From the NCBI GenBank assembly GCA_013373015.1, contig JABXIQ010000025.1, positions 1 to 48,060 on the forward strand: DNA of 48,060 nucleotides. Reading direction: 5' to 3'. Below the pieces are notes generated by a model. The model worked only from the letters and a program-made list of their open reading frames with translations, searched no databases and had not been told where the DNA came from. The translations under genes and the position numbers were made by a program. This document shows, piece by piece, positions 1-7,239 of the stretch (position 1 is the stretch's first letter; every line of letters begins with the position of its first letter). Origin of the DNA: Kangiellaceae bacterium. GTDB taxonomy: Bacteria > Pseudomonadota > Gammaproteobacteria > Enterobacterales > Kangiellaceae.

Positions 1-93
1 GAGTGTGGTATCGGCGTTAAGAACTACAATGATGTAAAAGTCGGTGATCAAATCGAAGTTTACGAAATTAAAGAAGTGCAACGTACCTTATAA
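1..93 (+). CDS. infB: Translation initiation factor IF-2, C-terminal end (partial)
   Basis: Only the last 30 codons are in the window; the gene begins upstream. The peptide starts [16 protein letters not shown] and ends EVQRTL, which matches the end of bacterial IF-2 domain IV (E. coli ends in a near-identical stretch). IF-2 is the GTPase that brings initiator fMet-tRNA to the 30S subunit and promotes subunit joining. rbfA follows 53 bp downstream, the usual infB-rbfA-truB order. A 9-bp hairpin straddles the stop codon. Identification is firm despite the small fragment. Confidence 0.93.
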   Translation, partial: ECGIGVKNYNDVKVGDQIEVYEIKEVQRTL

Positions 94-102
94 GGTGCGT
101 TG
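79..102 (+). repeat. Hairpin straddling the infB stop codon
   Basis: Arms 79-87 and 94-102 pair over 9 bp (one G-U), leaving a six-base loop that contains the TAA stop. No T-run follows, so it is not a classical intrinsic terminator. It could be a 3'-end stabiliser or processing site within the infB-rbfA message. Confidence 0.6.
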
Positions 103-146
103 TCACTTGACCATCTGTCTAGCTTTTAGAGTAGGTTATTAAATAA

Positions 147-521
147 ATGTCACAAGCAAGAGCACAGCGAGTTGCCGATCAAATTCAGCGTGAATTGGCG
201 GTATTGTTGCAACGTGAAGTTAAAGATCCGCGTCTAGGTTTAGTTACTGTTTCTGGCGTGGAAGTTACCAGTGATTTACAAAATGCTAAAGTGTTTGTGA
301 CATTTTTAGGCAAAGAAGACAGCAAAGAAATTAATGAGGCTTTGGCGGTTCTTGCTAAAGCAGCTGGTTTTTTACGCAGTCAACTAGCCAAAGCTATTCG
401 GATGCGCAGCGTTCCTAATATTCGTTTTTTCTACGATAAGTCCATTACTGAAGGCGCCAAAATGTCGAGCTTGATTGAGCAAGCCTTGGCCGCCGATGAA
501 AGCAACAAACAGTCATCCTAG
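147..521 (+). CDS. rbfA: 30S ribosome-binding factor RbfA
   Basis: RbfA binds the immature 30S subunit near the 5' end of 16S rRNA and assists late maturation, especially in the cold. The 124-residue product has the family's normal length. It shows the N-terminal helix RVADQIQRELAVLLQ, the KDPRLG segment and the KH-like core ending in the NIRFFYDKSI strand. It lies between infB and truB, the standard arrangement. The gap to truB is only 11 bp, with a GGAG motif just before the truB ATG, so the two are probably co-translated. Confidence 0.95.
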   Translation: MSQARAQRVADQIQRELAVLLQREVKDPRLGLVTVSGVEVTSDLQNAKVFVTFLGKEDSKEINEALAVLAKAAGFLRSQLAKAIRMRSVPNIRFFYDKSITEGAKMSSLIEQALAADESNKQSS

Positions 522-532
522 CGGAGTCAATC

Positions 533-1447
533 ATGGCCAAAAGACGTAAGCGCGGTCGCGATATTACGGGCATCTTGCTATTAGATAAACCAATGGATTT
601 TACCTCAAACAAGGCATTGCAAGAGGTTAAGTATTTGTATTTTGCTGCTAAAGCAGGTCATACCGGAGCGCTAGATCCTATTGCTACAGGTGTGTTGCCA
701 ATTTGTTTGGGTGAGGCGACAAAATACTCACAGTTTTTGCTCAATGCTGATAAAAAATATCGCACTATTGCAAAGCTGGGTCAGAAAACCACTACCGCGG
801 ATCGCGAGGGCGACGTTCTTGAAACTAAGCCTGTTAATGTTAGTGAACAACAGTTGCTAAAAGTGTTGGAACAATATAGAGGTTCTATCGCTCAAGTCCC
901 ATCAATGTATTCTGCCTTAAAGAAAGATGGTGTGCCGTTATACAAGTTGGCGCGTCAGGGTATAGAGATAGAGCGGGATGCGCGCGAAGTGGAGATTTAC
1001 TCACTTGAGTTAGTCAGATTCTCTGGCGACGAAATGGAGTTAGATGTTCATTGTTCAAAGGGAACTTATATCCGAAATCTTGTCGAAGATATTGGTGAGA
1101 GCTTGGGTTGCGGAGCGCATGTACAGGAATTGCGCCGAACAGCTGTTGGACATTTTGAGCTCTCAGAGTGCGTGACTTTAGAGCAGTTGCAAGCAATGAA
1201 GCAGCAAGATGCCAAGTTAGAAATGGATCAACTTTTATTGCCAATCGAGAGCGCATTATCGCATTGGCCGACGATCAGCTTAACGGATGATCAAGCCTAT
1301 TACCTAAAACTGGGTCAGGCCATCCAAATTGCTGGAGCGCCACTCGAAGGTTTGGTCGCTTTGGTTGAAGAACAAGGTTTTCTAGGTGTTGGGGAGATTA
1401 ATAACGACGGTAAAGTCGCTCCTAAACGCTTGGTAAAACAGGACTAA
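533..1447 (+). CDS. truB: tRNA pseudouridine(55) synthase TruB
   Basis: TruB converts U55 of the T-loop of nearly all elongator tRNAs to pseudouridine and also acts as a tRNA chaperone. The 304-residue protein carries the catalytic motif GHTGALDPIATG with the nucleophile Asp48, the second family motif around PSMYSALKKDG, and the RNA-binding KGTYIRNL segment. The C-terminal ~60 residues fit a short PUA-like domain. It follows rbfA in the same operon. A 58-bp gap separates it from the hydrolase gene downstream. Confidence 0.96.
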   Translation: MAKRRKRGRDITGILLLDKPMDFTSNKALQEVKYLYFAAKAGHTGALDPIATGVLPICLGEATKYSQFLLNADKKYRTIAKLGQKTTTADREGDVLETKPVNVSEQQLLKVLEQYRGSIAQVPSMYSALKKDGVPLYKLARQGIEIERDAREVEIYSLELVRFSGDEMELDVHCSKGTYIRNLVEDIGESLGCGAHVQELRRTAVGHFELSECVTLEQLQAMKQQDAKLEMDQLLLPIESALSHWPTISLTDDQAYYLKLGQAIQIAGAPLEGLVALVEEQGFLGVGEINNDGKVAPKRLVKQD

Positions 1448-1505
1448 TCCACACAACTGATATACCAACAGAGTGGATACAATAATTATAAGGAATTAGT
1501 TGCTA

Positions 1506-2072
1506 ATGAATTTAGAACAGAGCCCGATTGTCATTTTCTCGCACGGAAAAGTCACAGGGCCAAAAGGTAATCGTATTTTAGCCTTGTCAGCAATTGCCGA
1601 GCGCTTAGGTTATGAAGTCGAATCTTTAGACTATCGTCGTTTGCCCACCAATGAGCGTGTCAGCAAATTAAATAACTATATCAAAGACTTAGACAGGCCT
1701 TATGTGTTGGTTGGAACTAGCATGGGTGGTTATGTTTCAGCGGTTGCCGCTTTATCAAATAATCCACTGGGTGCTTTTTTGATTTCACCAGCATTGTACC
1801 TTGATGGTTATGCAGAAGCTGAAGTGGAAAAGCTGACCTGTCCTGTCACCGTAGTGCACGGTTGGAGAGATGACATTGTGCCAGTAGAAAATGCTATCCG
1901 ATTTGCTCGCTCAGCGGGTGCTGATCTGCATATTTTTGACGGTGGGCACCGTTTGCGTGAAAAATTGACAGAAACAGAGCACTGCTTTGAGCAGTTCTTA
2001 CGCCAGTGTTTTGTGCAGTCGAAATTCGTTGCTCAAGCGAGCAATTTTATACCCGAAGTGGTCAATCATTAG
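1506..2072 (+). CDS. Small alpha/beta-fold hydrolase
   Basis: A 188-residue single-domain alpha/beta hydrolase. The nucleophile elbow GTSMGG places Ser72 as nucleophile, Asp122 or Asp123 (GWRDDIVP) as the acid and His148 (GGHRL) as the base, so the triad is complete. There is no signal peptide, so it is probably cytoplasmic; the substrate is unknown. I chose ATG 1506 because AAGGAA at 1490-1495 sits about ten bases upstream; TTG 1500 is a closer alternative that adds two residues. It sits between truB and rpsO, which are adjacent in E. coli. A YqiA/RBBP9-type esterase is the nearest family I can suggest, without certainty. Confidence 0.8.
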   Translation: MNLEQSPIVIFSHGKVTGPKGNRILALSAIAERLGYEVESLDYRRLPTNERVSKLNNYIKDLDRPYVLVGTSMGGYVSAVAALSNNPLGAFLISPALYLDGYAEAEVEKLTCPVTVVHGWRDDIVPVENAIRFARSAGADLHIFDGGHRLREKLTETEHCFEQFLRQCFVQSKFVAQASNFIPEVVNH

Positions 2073-2140
2073 CTAGATGCTGTGAAAGACCATTAAAAAC
2101 AAAAAAACATAAGAAATTGCGTGATTTAGCGCTTTAACAC

Positions 2141-2170
2141 TTGCTCAAAGACTTGTGACTAAGGTAAAAT
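2141..2170 (+). promoter_or_regulatory. Probable sigma-70 promoter of rpsO
   Basis: TTGCTC at 2141-2146 and TAAAAT at 2165-2170 are separated by 18 bp in the 183-bp gap before rpsO. Transcription would start near 2177, giving a leader of about 78 nt. In E. coli the rpsO leader mediates S15 autoregulation; I did not identify the equivalent fold here. Confidence 0.5.
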
Positions 2171-2255
2171 CGCGCATTCATTTGACTGGCTGAATTAGTG
2201 ATTGGCTAGTCATCAGTAAAAACCGCTCAATAAAGAGCTTATTTGGAGAAACATT

Positions 2256-2525
2256 ATGTCACTAAGTGCTGATCAAAAAGCTGAAATCGTAAAAGAACAT
2301 GCTCGTGGTGAAGGCGATACAGGTTCACCAGAAGTACAAGTTGCTTTGTTAACTGCGCAAATCAATCATTTGCAAGGCCACTTCAAAGCGCATAAGCACG
2401 ACCACCATTCACGTCGTGGTTTGCTTCGCATGGTAAGTCAACGTCGTAAATTGTTGGACTACCTAAAGCGTAAAGACAACAGCCGTTATGCTGACTTGAT
2501 TAAAAAGTTAGGATTACGTCGCTAA
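2256..2525 (+). CDS. rpsO: 30S ribosomal protein S15
   Basis: S15 binds the central domain of 16S rRNA early in 30S assembly and contacts 23S rRNA across the subunit interface. The 89-residue product is the exact family length. It shows the typical [20 protein letters not shown] stretch, the [12 protein letters not shown] loop that binds rRNA, and the LLDYLKRKD helix. A good GGAG site precedes ATG 2256. An intrinsic terminator follows at once, then pnp, the classical rpsO-pnp pair. Confidence 0.98.
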   Translation: MSLSADQKAEIVKEHARGEGDTGSPEVQVALLTAQINHLQGHFKAHKHDHHSRRGLLRMVSQRRKLLDYLKRKDNSRYADLIKKLGLRR

Positions 2526-2530
2526 GAATA

Positions 2531-2555
2531 AAAAGGGGCCTTGAGCCCCTTTTTT
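2531..2555 (+). terminator. Intrinsic terminator between rpsO and pnp
   Basis: GGGGC (2535-2539) and GCCCC (2545-2549) form a stem around a five-base loop, extended by an A-run on the left and six T on the right. E. coli also has a partial terminator here, with read-through into pnp; the same is likely since no separate pnp promoter is obvious. Confidence 0.85.
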
Positions 2556-2630
2556 GTTTGCTGTCAGACGATGTGGGTTCTGGCTGCAAGTGGGTAAAAA
2601 TGCCCTAGTAAACTTTAATAGGAAAATATT

Positions 2631-4763
2631 GTGGAATATACAAAAAAATCTTTTGAATACGGTGGTCGTACGATCACCATGGAAACAGGTCGTGTAGCAC
2701 GTCAAGCAAGTGGTGCTGTATTGATCGATTGTGAAGGCACAACCGCGTTTGTAGCGGTGACAGGTAAGAAAGAAGCCAAAGAAGGGCAAGATTTCTTCCC
2801 ATTAACAGTGAACTACACAGAAAAAACCTACGCAGCGGGTAAAATTCCTGGTGGTTTCTTAAAGCGCGAAGCGCGTCCATCTGATGAAGAAACCTTAATT
2901 GCTCGTTTAATCGATCGTCCATTACGTCCTTTATTTCCTGAAGGTTTTGTCAACGAAGTACAAGTTGTTATTACTATCGTTTCGATCAACCAAGACGTAC
3001 CAACAGAAGTAATTTCAATGATTGGTGCATCTGCAGCTTTAGAAATTTCAGGTATTCCTTTTGCTGGTCCAGTGGGCGCAGCGCAGGTTGGTTATATTGA
3101 TGGTGAATACGTTCTTAACCCGAGCGTAACGCAACTGAAAGAATCAAAACTAGACTTAATGGTTGCTGGCACAGACAGCGCAGTATTGATGGTTGAGTCA
3201 GAAGCTGACGAATTGCCAGAAAATGTCATGCTTGGCGCTGTAATGTTCGGTCATCAAGAGTCACAAGTTGCGATCCAAGCGATCAAAGAATTTGCAGCAG
3301 AAGCCGCAAAAGAAAAGTGGGATTGGACTGCACCAGAAAAAGATACTGCTTTATACGAAGCCGTCAAAGGTCATTCTTTCTCAGCAATCGAAGAAGCGTA
3401 TCAAATCGCCGACAAAGCTGACCGTTATGCAAAAATTCATGAGCTATCTGATGCAGCTGTAGACGCTCTAACGGGTGATGAAGAAGGCAAGCCTTCTGCT
3501 GATGCGGTAAAAGATATGTTCCATTCGATAGAAAAAGAAGTGGTTCGTACGCGAATTATTTCTGGTCAACCACGTATTGATGGTCGTGATCCTGATATGG
3601 TTCGCGCATTGGATATTCGTACTGGCGTATTGCCTCGTACACACGGCTCTGCGGTGTTTACGCGTGGCGAAACTCAAGCCTTAGTGGTTGCAACCCTAGG
3701 TACGCAACGTGATGCGCAAATCAAAGATAGCATCATGGGCGAATCGAAAGATTACTTCATGCTACATTATAATTTCCCTCCGTACTGTGTAGGTGAAACA
3801 GGCTTTATGGGTTCACCAAAGCGTCGTGAAATTGGTCATGGTCGTTTAGCCAAACGTGGTGTTGCTGCGATGGCTCCAACTATTGAAGAATTCCCATATA
3901 CTATCCGCGTAGTTTCAGAAATTACTGAATCAAACGGCTCAAGTTCAATGGCTTCAGTATGTGGTACTTCATTAGCATTAATGGACGCAGGTGTTCCAAT
4001 GAAAGCTCCAGTGGCTGGTATCGCTATGGGCTTAGTCAAAGAAGGTGATAACTTTGTTGTTCTTTCTGACATTCTTGGTGATGAAGATCATTTAGGTGAT
4101 ATGGACTTTAAAGTAGCGGGTACTAATGACGGTATTACTGCACTTCAAATGGACATCAAAATTGACGGTATTACCCAAGAGATTATGGAAAAAGCATTAC
4201 ACCAAGCAAAAGGTGGCCGCTTACATATCTTGAGTGTGATGAATCAAGCAATTGATAAACCGCGTGATGATATTTCTGAACATGCTCCTCGTATCACGAC
4301 TATCAAAATTCCTCAGGACAAAATTTCTGAAGTTATTGGTAAAGGTGGTTCTACGATTCGAGCATTAACTGAAGAAACTGGTGCGACTATCGAAATTGAA
4401 GACGACGGTACAGTAAAAGTTGCTTCGAGTGATGCTGAAGGCGCTGCAGAAGCGGTACGTCGTATCGAAATGATCACTATGGAAATTGTTGCGGGTATGG
4501 AGTTTGAAGGCAAAGTGGTTCGCCTAGCAGACTTCGGTGCATTCGTTCAATTGACTCCTGGAAAAGATGGTTTGGTTCATATTTCACAAATCGCTCATGA
4601 GCGCGTGAACAAAGTAACTGACTACTTGAAAGAAGGTGATATGGTTAAAGTTAAAGTGCTTGAAGTTGATCGTCAGGGTCGCATCCGCTTAAGTATGAAA
4701 GCTTTGATTGATCCTCCTGCACAGGAAGAAGCTCCAGCAGAAGCACCTGCTGACGCTGAATAA
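2631..4763 (+). CDS. pnp: Polyribonucleotide nucleotidyltransferase (PNPase)
   Basis: PNPase is the phosphorolytic 3'-5' exoribonuclease of the RNA degradosome. The 710-residue protein has two RNase PH-like domains (about 10-230 and 310-545) joined by the helical PNPase domain. A KH domain ([18 protein letters not shown]) and an S1 domain ([15 protein letters not shown]) follow near the C-terminus. The active-site segment [18 protein letters not shown] is present. The start is GTG 2631, with AGGAAA at 2620-2625 at good spacing. The tail ends in an Ala/Glu/Pro-rich stretch. It follows rpsO across a terminator. Confidence 0.97.
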   Translation: MEYTKKSFEYGGRTITMETGRVARQASGAVLIDCEGTTAFVAVTGKKEAKEGQDFFPLTVNYTEKTYAAGKIPGGFLKREARPSDEETLIARLIDRPLRPLFPEGFVNEVQVVITIVSINQDVPTEVISMIGASAALEISGIPFAGPVGAAQVGYIDGEYVLNPSVTQLKESKLDLMVAGTDSAVLMVESEADELPENVMLGAVMFGHQESQVAIQAIKEFAAEAAKEKWDWTAPEKDTALYEAVKGHSFSAIEEAYQIADKADRYAKIHELSDAAVDALTGDEEGKPSADAVKDMFHSIEKEVVRTRIISGQPRIDGRDPDMVRALDIRTGVLPRTHGSAVFTRGETQALVVATLGTQRDAQIKDSIMGESKDYFMLHYNFPPYCVGETGFMGSPKRREIGHGRLAKRGVAAMAPTIEEFPYTIRVVSEITESNGSSSMASVCGTSLALMDAGVPMKAPVAGIAMGLVKEGDNFVVLSDILGDEDHLGDMDFKVAGTNDGITALQMDIKIDGITQEIMEKALHQAKGGRLHILSVMNQAIDKPRDDISEHAPRITTIKIPQDKISEVIGKGGSTIRALTEETGATIEIEDDGTVKVASSDAEGAAEAVRRIEMITMEIVAGMEFEGKVVRLADFGAFVQLTPGKDGLVHISQIAHERVNKVTDYLKEGDMVKVKVLEVDRQGRIRLSMKALIDPPAQEEAPAEAPADAE

Positions 4764-4780
4764 TCATTAGTTATTGAATA

Positions 4781-4808
4781 AAAAAGGGAGCTTAGGCTCC
4801 CTTTTTTT
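4781..4808 (+). terminator. Bidirectional terminator, pnp / DUF2188 gene
   Basis: GGGAGC (4786-4791) pairs with GCTCCC (4796-4801) around a four-base loop, flanked by five A and seven T. Its symmetry lets it end transcription from both sides; the stop codon of the convergent DUF2188 gene lies in the T-run. Confidence 0.88.
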
Positions 4809-5052
4809 AATGCTCCTTATCCTTGGGTGGGAATGGATCATTACCAGGAGCTATCGTGTCTTTACTCCTAATTTTTCCATCTAATCCTTTAGTAATGAGC
4901 TCGCCACCACCAGAATTGATGAGACGGTCTCTGCCTTTTGATATTGCTGCTTTTTGGGTGTCATGTAATGAACCAGCTCTGTTTGAACTTACAGATTTCT
5001 CAACCCATTTACCGTCATCTCGCTTATAAACTATTCTATCATTAGATTTCAT
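4807..5052 (-). CDS. DUF2188 family small protein
   Basis: An 81-residue, charged, soluble protein. It shows the family layout: an N-terminal strand with an aromatic (DGKWVEKS), a RAGSLHDTQKAAISKGRD helix, an ELITKGLDGKIRSKDT strand pair, and the GNDPFPPK tail that is highly characteristic of DUF2188. Biochemical function is unknown; members are often found in accessory regions. A good GAGGAA site precedes the ATG on the reverse strand. The upstream region contains the structured element at 5086-5168. The overlapping forward frame is rejected as a shadow. Confidence 0.8.
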   Translation of the reverse strand: MKSNDRIVYKRDDGKWVEKSVSSNRAGSLHDTQKAAISKGRDRLINSGGGELITKGLDGKIRSKDTIAPGNDPFPPKDKEH

Positions 5053-5085
5053 ATTATTCCTCGTACAAATTTAAAACATTAAATG

Positions 5086-5168
5086 ATAGACAAGCTCAAT
5101 TGACTTTTGGATACCCAAGGTCTAGGATTGGCCATGTAGAAAGGGGACAATCTTAGTTGAGCTGTCTA
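5086..5168 (+). ncRNA. Candidate structured RNA or mobile-element scar with three-way junction
   Basis: An outer stem pairs TAGACA-A-GCTCAA (5087-5099) with TTGAGCTGTCTA (5157-5168): 12 pairs with one bulged A. Inside are two hairpins: GACTTTTGG/CCAAGGTC around ATAC (5102-5122), and AGGATTG/CAATCTT (about 5125-5154). A strong forward terminator follows at 5175-5204. This layout suits a short ncRNA. It could instead be a miniature element with 13-bp terminal repeats, or the leader of the divergent DUF2188 gene read on the other strand. No family recognised. Confidence 0.35.
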
Positions 5169-5174
5169 CCTCTT

Positions 5175-5204
5175 AAAGGGACGACTGGTACTCGTCCCTT
5201 TTTT
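5175..5204 (+). terminator. Forward intrinsic terminator with no upstream gene
   Basis: AAAGGGACGA (5175-5184) pairs with TCGTCCCTTT (5192-5201) around a seven-base loop, then the T-run ends at 5204. No forward coding gene lies upstream after pnp's own terminator, so it probably ends a short transcript made from the structured element. TTGACT (5100-5105) and TAGGAT (5123-5128), 17 bp apart, could be an internal promoter. Confidence 0.7.
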
Positions 5205-5297
5205 ATCTCATATTCAACATCTAGTGTTTTTCTACGAGATATATACAAGATAGTGCTATTTTTTATGATTGGCAAGAGTATATCTTGTGGAATTTGC

Positions 5298-5306
5298 TGT
5301 GGATAA
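5298..5306 (-). other. DnaA box (perfect 9-mer)
   Basis: TGTGGATAA is the exact reverse complement of the high-affinity DnaA box TTATCCACA. It lies in AT-rich non-coding sequence; a second identical box in the same orientation lies 156 bp away. Confidence 0.55.
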
Positions 5307-5453
5307 TTTGTATATAAAGGTTGAAAAATTGCTAGCCCTTGCAGAATAAGGGCTGTAGGCTTTGCGCAGTTTTTATTCAATCTTAATCTGTCAAAAAACT
5401 TTACAGTAAATTTGGCTTTAGACTACAGAAATAGTATAAATTGAATCAATAAA

Positions 5454-5462
5454 TGTGGATAA
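5454..5462 (-). other. DnaA box (perfect 9-mer)
   Basis: A second exact TGTGGATAA in the same orientation and the same non-coding tract. No origin genes (dnaA, dnaN, mnmG, parAB) are near, so this is not the chromosomal origin; a DnaA-titrating or regulatory site is possible. Confidence 0.55.
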
Positions 5463-5598
5463 AAGCTATACTTGTTTGGTTTAGAATTGAGTGATTTTCA
5501 TACAAAATTAGAAGCCAGAATAATGTGATTCGCGGCTTTTAATTTCCCCCTTGAGCTTGCTGAGTATTGCAGTAATCATTGGAGTAAGTATTTGGCAT

Positions 5599-5762
5599 GT
5601 TTGCACCCTTGCGGGCATAGTAAAGCGTAGCGAGTCGTCAAATGCGGCAATTATTACGAGAAACACAAGGTAGCCTTAGGCCAAGCGACTGGGGTGTCGT
5701 TTCTTTTGGTTCGTTTTCTTTGGACAGGCAAAGAAAATGAACTGATTTTACGTAATTATTAA
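5599..5762 (+). repeat. Degraded coding-like intergenic repeat
   Basis: Two short frames with shifted phase abut: one runs 5599-5673 (VCTLAGIVKRSESSN...), the next 5670-5762 (...GVSFLLVRFLWTGKENE). Peptides like SFLLVTFLWTSKEK recur, as I remember, as spurious hypothetical proteins in intergenic repeats of many gammaproteobacteria. I therefore treat this as a dispersed repeat and not as a gene. There is no start codon with a ribosome-binding site. Confidence 0.4.
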
Positions 5763-5774
5763 AACAGCAAGAAT

Positions 5775-5803
5775 TTGACAGAAAAACCTCCAAACCTTAT
5801 CTA
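5775..5803 (+). promoter_or_regulatory. Probable promoter of the DUF1579-like gene
   Basis: A perfect TTGACA (5775-5780) is followed after 17 bp by TATCTA (5798-5803); a better -10 match, TATACT at 5802-5807, would need a 21-bp spacer. The AGGAG site and ATG 5842 lie about 30 bp downstream. Confidence 0.5.
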
Positions 5804-5841
5804 TACTGATATTATTTGATTATTATTGTCAGGAGTTTGCT

Positions 5842-6375
5842 ATGAAACCATTAACCACAAAAATACTAAAAGTTTTATCAATATCATTAGCGATGGGAAT
5901 TGGAATGACTTCAAATGCTGCCGATCAGCCACCTCCGCCTTGTTCACCAGAAGAATATCGTCAGTTTGATTTTTGGATTGGTGAGTGGGAAGTATTTAAT
6001 CCACAAGGGAATAAGGTAGGTGATAATAAGATTGAAGTGATTTTGGGCTCTTGTGTGTTAAAGGAAAGCTGGGTCAGTGCCAGTCAGAATCGAGGTCACA
6101 GTTTTAATATTTATGATAGAAGCACAGGCAAGTGGCATCAAACTTGGGTTGATAATGGCGGTACTTTATTACTGTTAGATGGCGGTCTTATTGATGGTGC
6201 TATGGTGATGCAGGGAGAGACGGTTGGTCAAAATGGTAAAGTATTGAATCGCATTACTTGGACACCAAAGCAAGATAAAGATGGCAAGACCCAAGTACAA
6301 CAAGTTTGGGATGTTTCGCAGGATAACGGTGAAACCTGGAGTACTGCTTTCGATGGACTTTATATTAAGAAGTAG
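5842..6375 (+). CDS. Exported DUF1579-like protein
   Basis: The 177-residue product has a Sec signal peptide: basic start MKPLTTK, a hydrophobic core, likely cleavage after Ala26 or Ala27. The mature part opens with CSPEEYRQFDFWIGEWEVF; the FWIGEWEV pattern and alternating strands suggest a DUF1579/lipocalin-like beta barrel. Such proteins are periplasmic or secreted and may bind small ligands, but the function is unknown. AGGAG at 5831-5835 fixes the start, and a TTGACA promoter lies just upstream. It is monocistronic in appearance, followed by the long palindrome at 6395-6516. Confidence 0.6.
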   Translation: MKPLTTKILKVLSISLAMGIGMTSNAADQPPPPCSPEEYRQFDFWIGEWEVFNPQGNKVGDNKIEVILGSCVLKESWVSASQNRGHSFNIYDRSTGKWHQTWVDNGGTLLLLDGGLIDGAMVMQGETVGQNGKVLNRITWTPKQDKDGKTQVQQVWDVSQDNGETWSTAFDGLYIKK

Positions 6376-6394
6376 CATAACTAAAAAAGTCACC

Positions 6395-6516
6395 TCAAAA
6401 ATGCTACGCTTGCTGATACTGCGTTAAAATTTGGCTCAAAATGCTCATTTACGGACTGTAAACTGCGCGTCTTTGCCAAATTTTGCTTTGTGTTTTCTTC
6501 GCTCGCAATTTTTGAG
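6395..6516. repeat. 122-bp nested imperfect palindrome (MITE/REP-like)
   Basis: Three nested perfect arm pairs share one centre: CTCAAAAAT 6395-6403 with 6508-6516, AAAATTTGGC 6426-6435 with 6475-6484, and TTTAC 6448-6452 with GTAAA 6458-6462. The unpaired stretches between arms have similar length on both sides. It lies just after the DUF1579-like gene and would fold as one long hairpin in its 3' UTR. Symmetry and size suggest a miniature palindromic repeat element that may recur in the genome. Confidence 0.7.
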
Positions 6517-6555
6517 ATTACTTTTAGCTTTTAGATATATTAATTGGAGGGTTTT

Positions 6556-6954
6556 ATGGGGAAGCAGATCTTAGCAGTGATTGCTGGTGTGGTTGTCGGT
6601 GTATTAACAATCTTCGCGATTGAGTCGATTAATATGGTGCGCTTTCCATGGCCAGAAGGCTTAAGCATGGAAGACACAGAAGCCTTTAATGCTTATGTGG
6701 CCAGCTTACCAATTGATGCATTGTTAACGGTTATTCTGGCATATGCGTTAGGCTCTTTTGTGGCTGGTTTTGTCAGTGCCAAAGTAGCAACGTCTAAACA
6801 TATGGTTATTGGTATTATTTGTGGCGCTTTACTAACAGTAGCAGGCATCATGAATATTATGGCAATACCACACCCTATGTGGTTTAACATCGTTAGCCTT
6901 ATTGTATTTATTCCAATGGCGATTTTTGGTGTGAAAATGGCGCTTAATGAATAG
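6556..6954 (+). CDS. Small four-helix inner-membrane protein
   Basis: A 132-residue protein with four predicted transmembrane segments at roughly 4-24, 50-75, 80-100 and 105-130, and a short periplasmic or cytoplasmic loop (PWPEGLSMEDTEAFNAY) between the first two. No catalytic or binding motif is visible; function unknown. GGAGG at 6546-6550 in front of ATG 6556 decides the start over the in-frame TTG at 6544. A strong terminator follows. Confidence 0.75.
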   Translation: MGKQILAVIAGVVVGVLTIFAIESINMVRFPWPEGLSMEDTEAFNAYVASLPIDALLTVILAYALGSFVAGFVSAKVATSKHMVIGIICGALLTVAGIMNIMAIPHPMWFNIVSLIVFIPMAIFGVKMALNE

Positions 6955-6972
6955 CGTTTAGTTAAGGTAAAA

Positions 6973-7011
6973 GCCCTGAGCTTATTCTTCGGAATAGTCA
7001 GGGCTTTTTTT
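6973..7011 (+). terminator. Intrinsic terminator after the membrane protein gene
   Basis: GCCCTGA (6973-6979) pairs with TCAGGGC (6998-7004); inner bases TATTC/GAATA extend the stem around a short loop. Seven T follow. Confidence 0.88.
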
Positions 7012-7140
7012 ATGGTTACTTATATCGATACATTGCTTTCTTTTTTGTTAAAAGAAGTGGAGGTGTGAGTTCAAAGTAACCGTAACTCTATTGAGAATTT
7101 CTAATTTTCTTAACTTTTTAACTTCTTAACTTAACTCTGT

Positions 7141-7160
7141 AAAAAAATGGCATCCTTGCC
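7141..7160 (-). terminator. Weak reverse-strand terminator
   Basis: Read on the reverse strand, GGCA-AGGA-TGCC is followed by A and seven T. The stem is only 4 bp, so it is a weak call, placed about 80 bp past the VIT-like gene's stop. Confidence 0.3.
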
Positions 7161-7186
7161 TGGAGTGAGATTTCCTTTTGCTTTAA

Positions 7187-7210
7187 CGCTAGCAGGGTAT
7201 GAGGCTAGCG
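7187..7210. repeat. 7-bp GC-rich hairpin downstream of the VIT-like gene
   Basis: CGCTAGC (7187-7193) and GCTAGCG (7204-7210) form a perfect inverted repeat with a ten-base loop, 30 bp beyond the reverse-strand stop at 7240. No U-tract follows on either strand. Confidence 0.55.
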
Positions 7211-7239
7211 ATTTCGGGGGAAAGAAACATGTTGCATGG

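Larger units (their letters stand above)
5053..5841. other. 789-bp gene-free tract
   Basis: I see no convincing gene here. The tract contains a three-armed palindrome (5086-5168) and forward terminator (5175-5204), two perfect DnaA boxes (5298-5306 and 5454-5462), and a 7-bp inverted repeat AGCCCTT/AAGGGCT (5334-5340/5348-5354). It also holds a GAAGCC/GGCTTT hairpin (5511-5539), a degraded coding-like repeat (about 5599-5762) and a promoter for the downstream DUF1579-like gene. A reverse frame of 75 codons at 5153-5380 resembles nothing I know. Confidence 0.75.

Noticed and set aside
2514-2789. Reverse-strand 91-codon frame across the rpsO-pnp gap
   Set aside because: It overlaps the rpsO terminator and the conserved pnp N-terminus; a shadow frame.
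4823-5029. A 68-codon forward frame opposite the DUF2188 gene
   Set aside because: It lies wholly over the reverse-strand DUF2188 gene, whose product has a clear family signature and a good ribosome-binding site.
5086-5168. Integron attC site
   Set aside because: The arms do not carry the GTTRRRY/RYYYAAC core sites and no integrase or cassette array is present.
5153-5380. A 75-codon reverse-strand frame in the gene-free tract
   Set aside because: No good ribosome-binding site, no recognisable motif, and its 3' part is made of the terminator and palindrome sequence; better explained by those elements.
5298-5462. Chromosomal replication origin
   Set aside because: Only two DnaA boxes, no dnaA, dnaN, gyrB, mnmG or parAB genes nearby, and no clear AT-rich 13-mer array.
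7110-7135. Four TTAAC repeats (7110, 7118, 7126, 7131) as a regulatory array
   Set aside because: Spacing is irregular (8, 8, 5), the region is AT-rich and lies between convergent genes where no promoter is needed.
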